Source: Vibrio algarum
GTDB lineage: Bacteria > Pseudomonadota > Gammaproteobacteria > Enterobacterales > Vibrionaceae
DNA: 64,000 nucleotides
Assembly (NCBI RefSeq): GCF_028204155.1
Contig: NZ_JAQLOI010000001.1
Span: 310,001 to 374,000, forward strand
Direction of reading: 5' to 3'
Shown: in pieces, positions 8,831 to 16,475 of the stretch
How the letters are laid out: each line of letters opens with the position of its first letter
Position numbering within the stretch: position 1 is the first letter of the stretch
Translations under genes and position numbers: made by a program
Notes under the pieces: model-generated
Seen by the model: the letters and a program-made list of their open reading frames with translations, nothing else
What the model was told of the DNA's origin: nothing
Databases searched by the model: none

Positions 8831-9403
8831 TTATCCTTTAAAATCATCTAGATTTAGACCTTCAAACTGAGATAAAAGTTCTTCATCAGTGCTTGGGGCC
8901 TTTTTCGTTTTTTTCGCTACAGGTTCGATGATAACCTCTTCAACTCCATCTTCTAGTTCCTCTTCAGGCTCCATAAGTCCAAGTTGATTCATCAATATCT
9001 CAATACGATCTAACTTTTCATCTACATAACTTTGAAGACCCGTACCTAGTTTCTCTCCGTTCTCAATTCGATCTAATAAAACGTTAAGTTGTGCATCATT
9101 CTCTAAGTTTTCCAACTCGTTCGCTGCAGATAAGCGACGTTCTTGCTTATTCGTCTTTTTCTTTGTCTCAACGATCAGTGGGATTTTCTTTTTGCTACCC
9201 AAACGAGGATCTCGTTTCTGAGCAGCCGCTCTCTGCCTTGACTCAACAGAATCAGAGTTTCTATTCCCAGTTTTTAGACCTTTGCGTTTTTTTAACCGCT
9301 TACGTAAGCGACCTTCCACATCGGCTTCACTACGGTTTCTAGTTACAATTACTTCTGTGTCACCTGTAGAGCCAGGTTGTCTTGATTTTTTATTTCTACT
9401 CAT
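8831..9403 (-). CDS. yihI: Der GTPase-activating protein YihI
   Basis: Stimulates GTP hydrolysis by the ribosome-assembly GTPase Der and so restrains 50S maturation. 190 residues, in the family range. Layout: a very basic N-terminal half (RNKKSRQP, RLRKRLKKRKGL), the conserved KRDPRLGSKKKIPL block at ~60-80, then the acidic helical C-terminus (LDRIENGEK, YVDEKLDRIEILMNQLGL, ending in acidic repeats). The ATG shares a base with the TAA of the upstream methyltransferase (TAATG), so translation is likely coupled. As in E. coli it lies beside a Csr-type sRNA and between engB and hemN. Confidence 0.92.
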   Translation of the reverse strand: MSRNKKSRQPGSTGDTEVIVTRNRSEADVEGRLRKRLKKRKGLKTGNRNSDSVESRQRAAAQKRDPRLGSKKKIPLIVETKKKTNKQERRLSAANELENLENDAQLNVLLDRIENGEKLGTGLQSYVDEKLDRIEILMNQLGLMEPEEELEDGVEEVIIEPVAKKTKKAPSTDEELLSQFEGLNLDDFKG

Positions 9404-10041
9404 TACTGGAGTTTCCTCAGTAAAATTACATCATTGCCGACAAATTCAAGTTGGAGCTTATCCCGCTCGGCCAAATACTGGAACGTTTCACGACTATAAA
9501 AACAAACATGGGTAATATCATTTTTATAGTGCCATTTAGAAAACGCTTCTACGTTTATTACTAGTTTGGTCATCAAACCAATCCAGCCATTTGGCTTAAC
9601 TAAATTCAACCAATTTTGCCACACATCTTTCGGGTAATAGAGATGCTCTATTACCTCTGTGGCAGTTAAAAAGTCATACGTTTTATCTAATGCCTTTATA
9701 TCAGGGTAGTAGTAGATATCATATAACGTCATATTGTGTCCTGAATCTTGCAACATCACAGATAGAGTTGGGCCAGGGCCACAACCAAAATCTAACCCTG
9801 CAGAATTTGGACTAATTTTTTCCATAAGAGGCTCTGACAGTCTCGACAAAAAACACCGATAACCTTCATCAGAAGGGTCATTCTCATGTTTATCATATTG
9901 CGCTTTTTCAGATTCGGTATCTAATCGCTGCTCAGTCGGTACAAACACAAGATTACATCGAGTACATTGTAAGTAATCTCGTTTTTTATCGTTGTAATAG
10001 TGATGTACATTATCATCATCACATAAAGGACACGGCTGCAT
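9403..10041 (-). CDS. Zinc-ribbon class I SAM-dependent methyltransferase
   Basis: 212 residues. An N-terminal CPLCDDDN ... CTRCNLVF pair (residues ~4-33) forms a rubredoxin-like zinc ribbon. A Rossmann methyltransferase core of the Methyltransf_23 type follows, with SAM-binding motif I LDFGCGPGPTLS (~83-94) and the downstream DFLTATEVIEHL. The substrate cannot be told from sequence; a protein, RNA or small molecule is possible. It is the first gene of a tight operon with yihI and the DUF2489 gene, and follows the sRNA gene at 10145-10572 on the same strand. Confidence 0.85.
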   Translation of the reverse strand: MQPCPLCDDDNVHHYYNDKKRDYLQCTRCNLVFVPTEQRLDTESEKAQYDKHENDPSDEGYRCFLSRLSEPLMEKISPNSAGLDFGCGPGPTLSVMLQDSGHNMTLYDIYYYPDIKALDKTYDFLTATEVIEHLYYPKDVWQNWLNLVKPNGWIGLMTKLVINVEAFSKWHYKNDITHVCFYSRETFQYLAERDKLQLEFVGNDVILLRKLQ

Positions 10042-10144
10042 AATTCCATCCTCATATTGGGATGCGAAACATACCAGAATTGACAGGAATAGTGGAGTTT
10101 ATTTCACCACAAAAGTTAAGGAAAGCTTTACAGTAGATAAGCAT

Positions 10145-10572
10145 AAAAAAAGCGACAGTATAAACTGTCGCTTAAAAGTCTGGGCATCAAATGCCTAAAA
10201 TGTGTCTAGATAGTGCTATTGAACACAATGTTCCATCTGTTTTTAAAGCTTTCCGTGCAAGTTTTAGTTTGTCATCATCCTGATGATTTCTGGCTTCCTT
10301 TTCTTGCATCCTGCTTCTGGGCTATTCCTTAGCCTGATCCATTTCTTGCTTCTTTCTTGAAGGCGAGAGATCATCCTTATCGCACAGACTTCATGTCTAT
10401 GATAAATCCATTTTCTCTTCCTGAGTGTCCATGCTTAAAAAGCTGTGTCCGTACTGGCCATCAATGGCCTTCTAATCCGTTTGTGCATCTTGCTTGCTGT
10501 TTAATTTACTTCAAACTTAATATCAAACAAGAACTAAAGATCAAATAATCAGGATTAACTTAACCGACTGCG
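10145..10572 (-). ncRNA. CsrB/CsrC-family regulatory RNA (ends approximate)
   Basis: On the minus strand this ~425-base stretch has no credible gene but at least 13 GGA motifs, many as AGGA or GGATG in hairpin-like contexts (CAGGATGATG, AAGGATGATC, CAGGATGCAAG, AAGGAAGCC). It ends in a strong terminator (AGCGACAG-TATAAA-CTGTCGCT then T7, 10145-10172). That is the signature of RNAs that sequester the translational regulator CsrA. The place, between engB and yihI, is that of csrC in E. coli. The 3' end is firm. The 5' end is inferred from a TATTAA-like -10 near 10580 and could be off by tens of bases. Confidence 0.8.
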
Positions 10573-10619
10573 TGAGAAGTATTAATATTCAACGGGTTAA
10601 AATATACCCGCTCAACTAC

Positions 10620-10637
10620 CATGGACAATCTCTCACA
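10620..10637 (-). promoter_or_regulatory. Possible VarA/UvrY (GacA-type) site upstream of the Csr sRNA
   Basis: Minus-strand TGTGAGAGATTGTCCATG shares the left half of the GacA-family box (TGTAAG-N2-AT-N2-CTTACA) with one mismatch; the right half is poor. It lies about 60 bases upstream of the likely sRNA start. A plausible but unproven activator site. Confidence 0.35.
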
Positions 10638-10694
10638 AAGTCTAAAGCGAAATTCGTTATCACCTAATTAGTGCAATAGTGATATTGCGCGCAT

Positions 10695-10731
10695 AAAAAA
10701 TCCCTTAGCAACACAATAAGCTGCTAAGGGA
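10695..10731 (-). terminator. Terminator of the cytochrome c4 gene
   Basis: Perfect 10-bp stem TCCCTTAGCA / TGCTAAGGGA followed on the minus strand by T6, 38 bases after the stop codon of the cytochrome gene. It separates that gene from the downstream sRNA promoter. Confidence 0.85.
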
Positions 10732-10768
10732 TCAAATCTAACTAATTTATCTACGTTAAATCGTACGC

Positions 10769-11386
10769 TTAGTGTAAACCACCAACGTACTTGGCTAACG
10801 TATCTATTTCTTCATCCGTAAGCTTCATAGCGATATCACCCATCATCCCATTAAGATCATTGGTTCGCTCACCAGCTCTAAATTTGGTTAACTGAATCTT
10901 GATATAATCTGCATGCTGACCAGATATTTTAGGAAAACCTGAAAGCTCAGTACCATTACCTCTCGGACCATGACAAGCAACACAAGCTGTTAAGCCACGT
11001 TCTGCATTGCCAGCAAGATAAAGTACTCTTCCTTGCTCTACTACGTTTTCAGGTGTTGAATTATCGGAAATAGGCATAGAAGAGTAATAAGCCGCTAAAT
11101 CTAATCTATCTTGATCAGATAGTGACATAGCCATTGGGCTCATTACTGGGTCGTATCTACCTTTTTCGCCTGAAGTTTCCATACCGATCTTAAGTTCTGC
11201 AAGCTGCTTTTCAATATAACCTGCATGTTGACCCGCAATTTTAGGATACTGCGTAATTTGACTATTCCCATCGGCAGAGTGACAAGCAACACAAGTTGCT
11301 GATTTGGCTTTACCAGCTTCAACATTACCTTGGGCCCAAACAGTGAAGCTGGCAAACAGCCCCAAGATTAGCGCTAATTTATTCAT
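10769..11386 (-). CDS. Dihaem cytochrome c4
   Basis: Periplasmic electron carrier feeding terminal oxidases. 205 residues: a signal peptide of about 19 residues (LALILGLFASFTVWAQG), then two homologous monohaem domains. The haem motifs are CVACH in CVACHSADGN (~32) and in CVACHGPRGN (~135). Each domain carries the matching YPKIAGQHAGYIEKQL / FPKISGQHADYIKIQL block, and methionines follow as axial-ligand candidates (MSPMAMSL, MMGDIAMKL). The duplication and length are typical of c4. It is transcribed singly, divergent from engB. Confidence 0.94.
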   Translation of the reverse strand: MNKLALILGLFASFTVWAQGNVEAGKAKSATCVACHSADGNSQITQYPKIAGQHAGYIEKQLAELKIGMETSGEKGRYDPVMSPMAMSLSDQDRLDLAAYYSSMPISDNSTPENVVEQGRVLYLAGNAERGLTACVACHGPRGNGTELSGFPKISGQHADYIKIQLTKFRAGERTNDLNGMMGDIAMKLTDEEIDTLAKYVGGLH

Positions 11387-11587
11387 GACATTCCATTATA
11401 ATTATGAGGTTCTGCTTCTTTTTCATACTTCCATAACTGAATAAAAAGACAGACCTAGGCTTCCAGTACCACGTTTTTTTAGATATGACGTGGTACAATA
11501 ATCGACTTTATTACCCTTTCGTGGTTATTTTACACAATTTAACAAAAAAGCAATCAACTGACTACATAAAGTCAGATGGAGTTAACA

Positions 11588-12268
11588 TTGAGCGCAAAAA
11601 TTCACTATCAAAATACGCATTTTATCACTAGTGCACCCGATATTCGTCACTTACCAGAAGATGAAGGTATCGAAATTGCGTTTGCTGGGCGATCAAATGC
11701 AGGTAAATCTAGCGCACTTAACCGCTTGACTAACCAACGTAGTTTAGCAAAAACCAGTAAGACACCAGGTCGCACCCAGCTCATTAATTTATTCAAAGTT
11801 CAAGAGAACTGCCATATTGTCGATCTACCTGGATACGGCTTTGCACAGGTTCCCGTTGAGCTGAAGAAAAAATGGCAAAAATCTTTAGGTGAATACCTGC
11901 AAAAACGAGAGTCTTTAAAAGGCCTTGTTGTATTAATGGATATTCGTCACCCAATGAAAGATCTTGACCAACAGCTTATATTTTGGGCTGTAGAGAGCAA
12001 TATTCCTGTGCAAGTTTTGCTCACCAAAGCGGACAAATTAAAAAGTGGTGCTCGTAAAGCACAACTTTTAAAAATCAAACAGGATGCCGTAGGTTATGGT
12101 GGCGATGTTGCCGTCGATCTATTTTCATCATTGAAAGGAATTGGAGTAGACCAACTGCGTAATAAACTTGATACGTGGTTCGCACCAGCAATTTTAGCAA
12201 TGACGGTTCCTTCGGAAGAGGCTCCCGTATCAGAAAGTGCAGAGAATACTGTAGACGACGCAGAATAA
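11588..12268 (+). CDS. engB: Ribosome-biogenesis GTP-binding protein EngB (YsxC/YihA)
   Basis: Essential GTPase for late 50S assembly. Motifs: G1 GRSNAGKSS, G3 DLPGYG, G4 TKADK and the EngB signature KTSKTPGRTQLIN. I choose TTG at 11588: GGAG (11578-11581) lies 6 bases before it, and MSAKIHYQNTHF matches the family start. The ATG at 11576 would overlap that ribosome site and adds four atypical residues. This gives 226 residues. The C-terminal tail (after about residue 200) is acidic and variable. Single gene; a hairpin without a T tail on the plus strand (ACCCCACCAT/ATGGTGGGG, 12281-12301) follows. Confidence 0.95.
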   Translation: MSAKIHYQNTHFITSAPDIRHLPEDEGIEIAFAGRSNAGKSSALNRLTNQRSLAKTSKTPGRTQLINLFKVQENCHIVDLPGYGFAQVPVELKKKWQKSLGEYLQKRESLKGLVVLMDIRHPMKDLDQQLIFWAVESNIPVQVLLTKADKLKSGARKAQLLKIKQDAVGYGGDVAVDLFSSLKGIGVDQLRNKLDTWFAPAILAMTVPSEEAPVSESAENTVDDAE

Positions 12269-12301
12269 GTCGCAACAAAAACCCCACCATGAATGGTGGG
12301 G

Positions 12302-12767
12302 AAAACGGGAGAGAATAATATTGATTTTATTATGTAAAGAATCATTCAATAATTGAGCGTAAAACTCAAGCCTTAATATCTCCACAATTGCACCTTATCT
12401 CGTTCTTGGTGACTGACTTCTTAAATTCTCTTACGTACTTCATAAAACCTACAATCACAGTATGCATTTCATCAAATTTTAATAACAAAGTTATTTATTA
12501 ACATTTTCGTAACTTAATTTCTTCCGGTAAATAGTTAGTCTTTGCATGTTTTCATAAAAACCTAAACGAACAAGACATACTTTAACTCCATCACCTAAGC
12601 TTAATTCACTTAAAAAATTCTATTTAAAACGTAAAAAAAATCGAAGATTCGATAGTTATTAGGTAGACTTAATTGATCAATAAAAACGGGAAATGAAAAA
12701 AATAGTATTATACAAACAATGAATTGGAAGGGATTCTATAGCAGTGATAGAGTTTTGTTTGCCACAA
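12302..12767. other. AT-rich intergenic region without recognisable genes
   Basis: Between engB and Spot 42. It has several stop codons in all frames and is AT-rich with many short A and T runs. I see no ORF with a ribosome site, no tRNA and no strong hairpin. A promoter or small RNA could be hidden here but nothing specific supports it. Confidence 0.5.
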
Positions 12768-12873
12768 GAAAAAACGCCCCAGTCAAATGCTGACTGGGGC
12801 GGCTGAATTAGCCTAATCCAATAACGTGAAACAAAAGGTCTGAAAGATAGAACATCTTACCTCTGTACCCTAC
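12768..12873 (-). ncRNA. spf: Spot 42 regulatory RNA
   Basis: Hfq-dependent sRNA that represses secondary carbon-source and central metabolism genes. The minus strand begins GTAGGGTACAGAGGTAAG, continues through TCTATCTTTCAGACCTTTT, and ends in GCCCCAGTCAGCATTTGACTGGGGC plus T6, almost identical to E. coli spf. The length is about 105 bases (109 in E. coli). The position next to polA and engB is conserved. A TACAGT -10 element lies just upstream, at about 12881-12886. Confidence 0.97.
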
Positions 12874-12954
12874 GAGAGTTACTGTACAACAAACGATCAT
12901 ATTTGAAAATACTTTTTGTAATTTTTTTCATGATTATTGGTAAAAAATACATAA

Positions 12955-12968
12955 GTGACTGAGATCAC
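12955..12968 (-). promoter_or_regulatory. CRP-cAMP binding site upstream of spf
   Basis: GTGATCTCAGTCAC (minus strand) matches the CRP core TGTGA-N6-TCACA with symmetric GTGA/TCAC half sites. Its centre is about 88 bases upstream of the Spot 42 start. CRP control of spf is established in E. coli, where the site is closer to the start; the sign of control here is unknown. Confidence 0.65.
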
Positions 12969-12986
12969 GCTACTTTATTTTTGATT

Positions 12987-13015
12987 AAAAAAAGCCAGCT
13001 AATTGTGCGCTGGCT
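12987..13015 (-). terminator. Terminator of polA
   Basis: Minus-strand stem AGCCAGC-GCACAATTA-GCTGGCT followed by T7, 34 bases after the polA stop. It separates polA from the spf promoter. Confidence 0.85.
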
Positions 13016-13048
13016 CATAAAATTATTGGCTTTAATGCTTAAAAATGT

Positions 13049-15853
13049 CTAGTGGGCCTGATCCCAGTTGTCACCATGACCAGCTTCTGCCACTAAAGGA
13101 ACATTTATTTGGGCAGCAGACTCCATCAATTTCTGTATTTTTATTTCAATTTCGGTTAATGCGCTCTCTTCAACCTCAAATACCAGTTCATCGTGAACCT
13201 GCATAAGCAATCGAACTCTACCATCACCTTCAGACTGCACCCAGTTATCAACCAATAGCATTGCTTTCTTGATTATGTCCGCTGCCGTACCTTGCATTGG
13301 TGCATTAATCGCTGCACGCTCAGCTGCTTTTCTACGCATACCATTTCGAGATTTAATTTCAGGAAGATACAGCTTCCTTCCAAATATTGTCTCGACATAG
13401 CCCTGCTCCGATGCTTGGGAACGCGTATCTTCCATATACTGCAATACGCCGGGATAACGTTCAAAATAAGTATTCATATACTCTTGAGCTTCATGCCTCG
13501 GGATACCAAGTTGTTTAGCCAAACCAAAGGCACTCATACCATATATAAGTCCAAAGTTAATTGCTTTAGCACGACGACGCTGCTCACTACTAACGTCTTC
13601 TATGTTAACGCCCATAACTTCTGCGGCCGTAGCCGCATGGATATCTTTACCATTTTTAAAGGCATCTAATAGTGCTTTATCGCCGGAAAGATGCGCCATA
13701 ATCCGAAGTTCGATTTGTGAATAATCCACAGCCAATATTTTCCAACCATGTGGTGCAACAAAGGCTTGGCGTATACGACGCCCTTCTTCATTTCGAATTG
13801 GAATGTTTTGTAAGTTAGGATCGGTTGATGAAAGTCGTCCAGTGGCGGTAACAGCTTGATGGTAAGAAGTGTGCACCCGACCAGTTTCGGCATTAATCAT
13901 TTTAGGAAGCTTATCGGTATATGTTGATTTTAATTTAGCTAATCCTCGGTATTCCAAGATTCGCTTGGGTAATGGGTAATCCAGAGCGAGTTCTTGCAGT
14001 ACTTCTTCATTCGTCGATGGCGCACCTGACGGTGTCTTCTTAATGACAGGCAAACCCATTTTTTCAAAAAGAATCGCTTGAAGCTGCTTTGGTGAGCTTA
14101 GATTAAATTCCTGACCAGCAATCTCATATGTTTCTTTTTCTAGCTCGTCTAAACGAACAGCAATTTCTTGAGATTGTGCAGATAGCAGCATGTCATCAAT
14201 AAATACACCGGTTCTTTCTATACGAGACAGCACCGGAACAAGTGGCATCTCTATTTCTTCATAGACCGATTTAATTTTCTCATCTTTCTCTATTTCAGCA
14301 TGTAATCGATTATGCAAACGCAAAGTAACGTCCGCATCTTCTGCTGCATATGGAGATGCCTGCTCTAAATCTATTTGATTAAAAGTGAGTTGCTTTTTCC
14401 CTTTGCCGGCTATTGTCTCAAAAGAAATACAGCTGTGCTGGAGAAATCGAAGAGCCAGACTGTCCATATCATGTCTGCCTCCAACGCTATTATAAACATA
14501 GGAAGCAAGCATAGTGTCGTGCTTGATACCTTTCATTTCAATATCATAGCGAGCGAGGACACTGGCATCGTATTTGAGATTTTGGCCTACTTTTGCACGA
14601 GATCCATCTTCTAGGATGGGCTTAAGTTTCGATAAAACCCACTCTCGGTTTAGCTGCTCAGGCGCATCCATATAATCGTGCATCAAAGGAACATAAGCTG
14701 CCACTCCCTCGTCGACAGCAAAAGAGAGCCCAACTAGATTAGCAACCATATAGTCTAAACTGTCTGTTTCTGTATCAAAGGCAAAGAGTTCACATTCCTT
14801 TAATCTATCTAACCAACGATTAAAGCTTTCTTCGCTCAGAACCGTTTCATATTGACTGCGATCTATTTTGACTGCGCTGTTATCTAAGGTAGAAATAGAT
14901 GCAGTGGACTCTGAAGCCGCAGATGAACCAACGCGACCAGACTTATCATCAGCCTCGACAACTCCGGTTCCACCCTCTAACAGTTCGTTTAACCAAGACT
15001 TAAACACCAGCTTCCCATAGAGCTCGATGAGTTCATCACGATTTGGAACTTGTTTTAACAACGTATCATGCGTTTCTTCTAGCTCTACATCGAGCTTGAT
15101 AGTAGCGAGCTCGTAAGACATATACGCATTGTCTTTATTATCAACCAGTTTCTTAGCCATGGTCTTAGAACCACGAAAACCTAAACCTGCGATATCATCT
15201 AAACTGTTGTAAAGCTTTTCTATGCTACCTATACCTTGAAGAAGTGCCGTGGCAGTTTTATCTCCAACCCCAGGAACACCTGGTATGTTATCAACCTTAT
15301 CTCCCATTAACGCTAGATAGTCGATAATCAGCTCCGGAGGAATACCAAATTTTTCGATTACTCCATCTCTATCCATCACAACATTCGTCATTGTGTTGAT
15401 CAAGGTTACGTTATCATCAACAAGCTGCGCCATGTCTTTGTCGCCAGTACTTATCAGAACTGGCATACCAGCTTTAGATGCTTGTGAAGCCAATGTTCCT
15501 ATAACATCATCAGCTTCAACACCAGGGATAGAGATTAAAGGCAATCCCATCGCTCTTATAACGTTATAAAGCGGCTCTATTTGACAGCGTAATTCATCAG
15601 GCATTGAAGGGCGATTGGCTTTATATTCTGGATACATGTCATCCCTGAAAGTTTTTCCTTTCGCATCAAATATGACCGCTATTTTTTCAGTAGAAAACTG
15701 ACGCATCATGCTTCGCAACATGTTAACAACGCCATAAATGGCATTAGTTGGTATATCGCCATTACTCATTGAATCAGGGTATGCGTGAAATGCTCGATAG
15801 AGATAAGAGGAACCATCGATAAGAATCAACGGGTTTTCAGGGATGCTTGCCAT
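13049..15853 (-). CDS. polA: DNA polymerase I
   Basis: Repair and Okazaki-fragment-processing polymerase. 934 residues (928 in E. coli) with all three domains. The 5'-3' exonuclease is at ~1-300 (LIDGSSYLYRAFHA, GVEADDVIGTLA, STGDKDMAQLV). The 3'-5' exonuclease is at ~330-520 with intact catalytic residues (FAFDTETDSLDY, GQNLKYDASVL). The polymerase domain at ~520-934 has motif A DYSQIELRIMAHLSG, the O-helix RRRAKAINFGLIYGM and motif C QVHDELVFEV. A linker at ~297-335 is longer and serine-rich. It is followed by its terminator and Spot 42. Confidence 0.98.
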   Translation of the reverse strand: MASIPENPLILIDGSSYLYRAFHAYPDSMSNGDIPTNAIYGVVNMLRSMMRQFSTEKIAVIFDAKGKTFRDDMYPEYKANRPSMPDELRCQIEPLYNVIRAMGLPLISIPGVEADDVIGTLASQASKAGMPVLISTGDKDMAQLVDDNVTLINTMTNVVMDRDGVIEKFGIPPELIIDYLALMGDKVDNIPGVPGVGDKTATALLQGIGSIEKLYNSLDDIAGLGFRGSKTMAKKLVDNKDNAYMSYELATIKLDVELEETHDTLLKQVPNRDELIELYGKLVFKSWLNELLEGGTGVVEADDKSGRVGSSAASESTASISTLDNSAVKIDRSQYETVLSEESFNRWLDRLKECELFAFDTETDSLDYMVANLVGLSFAVDEGVAAYVPLMHDYMDAPEQLNREWVLSKLKPILEDGSRAKVGQNLKYDASVLARYDIEMKGIKHDTMLASYVYNSVGGRHDMDSLALRFLQHSCISFETIAGKGKKQLTFNQIDLEQASPYAAEDADVTLRLHNRLHAEIEKDEKIKSVYEEIEMPLVPVLSRIERTGVFIDDMLLSAQSQEIAVRLDELEKETYEIAGQEFNLSSPKQLQAILFEKMGLPVIKKTPSGAPSTNEEVLQELALDYPLPKRILEYRGLAKLKSTYTDKLPKMINAETGRVHTSYHQAVTATGRLSSTDPNLQNIPIRNEEGRRIRQAFVAPHGWKILAVDYSQIELRIMAHLSGDKALLDAFKNGKDIHAATAAEVMGVNIEDVSSEQRRRAKAINFGLIYGMSAFGLAKQLGIPRHEAQEYMNTYFERYPGVLQYMEDTRSQASEQGYVETIFGRKLYLPEIKSRNGMRRKAAERAAINAPMQGTAADIIKKAMLLVDNWVQSEGDGRVRLLMQVHDELVFEVEESALTEIEIKIQKLMESAAQINVPLVAEAGHGDNWDQAH

Positions 15854-16192
15854 GAGTTTACAATCCAGAACAGGGAGAAATTATTCACTTAGAATGCCAT
15901 GAACAGCCATTATTATCCATCCAGATAAAAAGACCGAGCATGCACATGTTGATATAAACAGAGACACTTTTCTGTGGATAAGTCTGTTTGTACTTTCTGA
16001 TCGTTTAATAATTAACCAAACATAAAAACCAAAAATAGAGCATATAATAGATAAATATCAATAATTTAAATGCAATACACCAATTACAACAAAGATCATG
16101 AATTGATCCTTGATTGTGGAAAAGTTCTTAGCAAGGCAAAAGATAATTATTTTCGAGTGCCACAACGCGTCGGTTATTGAATATAAGATAGT
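15854..16192. other. polA upstream region with one DnaA box
   Basis: Noncoding region between ryhB and polA. TGTGGATAA at 15973-15981 is a perfect DnaA box (TTATCCACA) on the minus strand, about 120 bases upstream of the polA start; a weaker TGTGGAAAA lies near 16117. A single box may be chance or may mark local DnaA control. No other feature is seen. Confidence 0.4.
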
Positions 16193-16361
16193 GACAAAAA
16201 AGAAAGCGACATCAAAAGATGTCGCTTAGCATAACAAGGAAAAGCGAAATACTAACGCGCTTAACCTAAAAGCTGAATACACTGGAAGCAATGTGAGCAA
16301 TGTCGTGTCAATAAGAAAAATTCAATCCCTCAAACAAGCATTGATTTTTATCTTGAAGACA
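16193..16361 (-). ncRNA. ryhB: RyhB iron-responsive small RNA
   Basis: Fur-repressed Hfq sRNA that lowers iron-using proteins when iron is scarce. The minus strand contains ACGACATTGCTCACATTG followed by CTTCCAGT, the invariant RyhB core, and ends in a terminator (AGCGACATC-TTTT-GATGTCGCT then a T-rich tail, 16195-16226). Promoter: TTGCAA (16394-16389), 16-base spacer, TATCAT (16372-16367), giving a start near 16360. At about 165 bases it is longer than the ~90-base E. coli RNA, as expected for Vibrio RyhB. It lies between hemB and polA. Confidence 0.93.
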
Positions 16362-16367
16362 TAGAGA

Positions 16368-16382
16368 TGATAACAATTATCA
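16368..16382 (-). promoter_or_regulatory. Fur box over the ryhB promoter
   Basis: TGATAACAATTATCA is one mismatch from the 7-1-7 Fur consensus TGATAATNATTATCA. It overlaps the spacer and -10 element of the ryhB promoter, the right place for iron-dependent repression. Confidence 0.88.
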
Positions 16383-16423
16383 TTCGTATTGCAAGGTTTA
16401 TTTGAGAATAATTCTTAAATATG

Positions 16424-16450
16424 AAAAAATAGAGCCATTAGGCTCTATTT
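16424..16450 (-). terminator. Terminator after hemB
   Basis: Stem AAAATAGAGCC-TAAT-GGCTCTATTTT with A/T tails on both sides, 26 bases after the hemB stop and just upstream of the ryhB promoter. It should stop read-through from hemB into ryhB. Confidence 0.85.
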
Positions 16451-16475
16451 TCAAATCTAAATGCCTAGGCCGACA

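Noticed and set aside
10357..10548. 63-codon plus-strand frame in the sRNA region
   Set aside because: The minus-strand GGA-rich pattern and terminator explain the sequence as a CsrB/C RNA; the frame has no family likeness or good start context.
12281..12301. Hairpin after engB as a strong terminator
   Set aside because: The stem is good, but there is no T run on the plus strand; it is noted with engB and not listed as a terminator.
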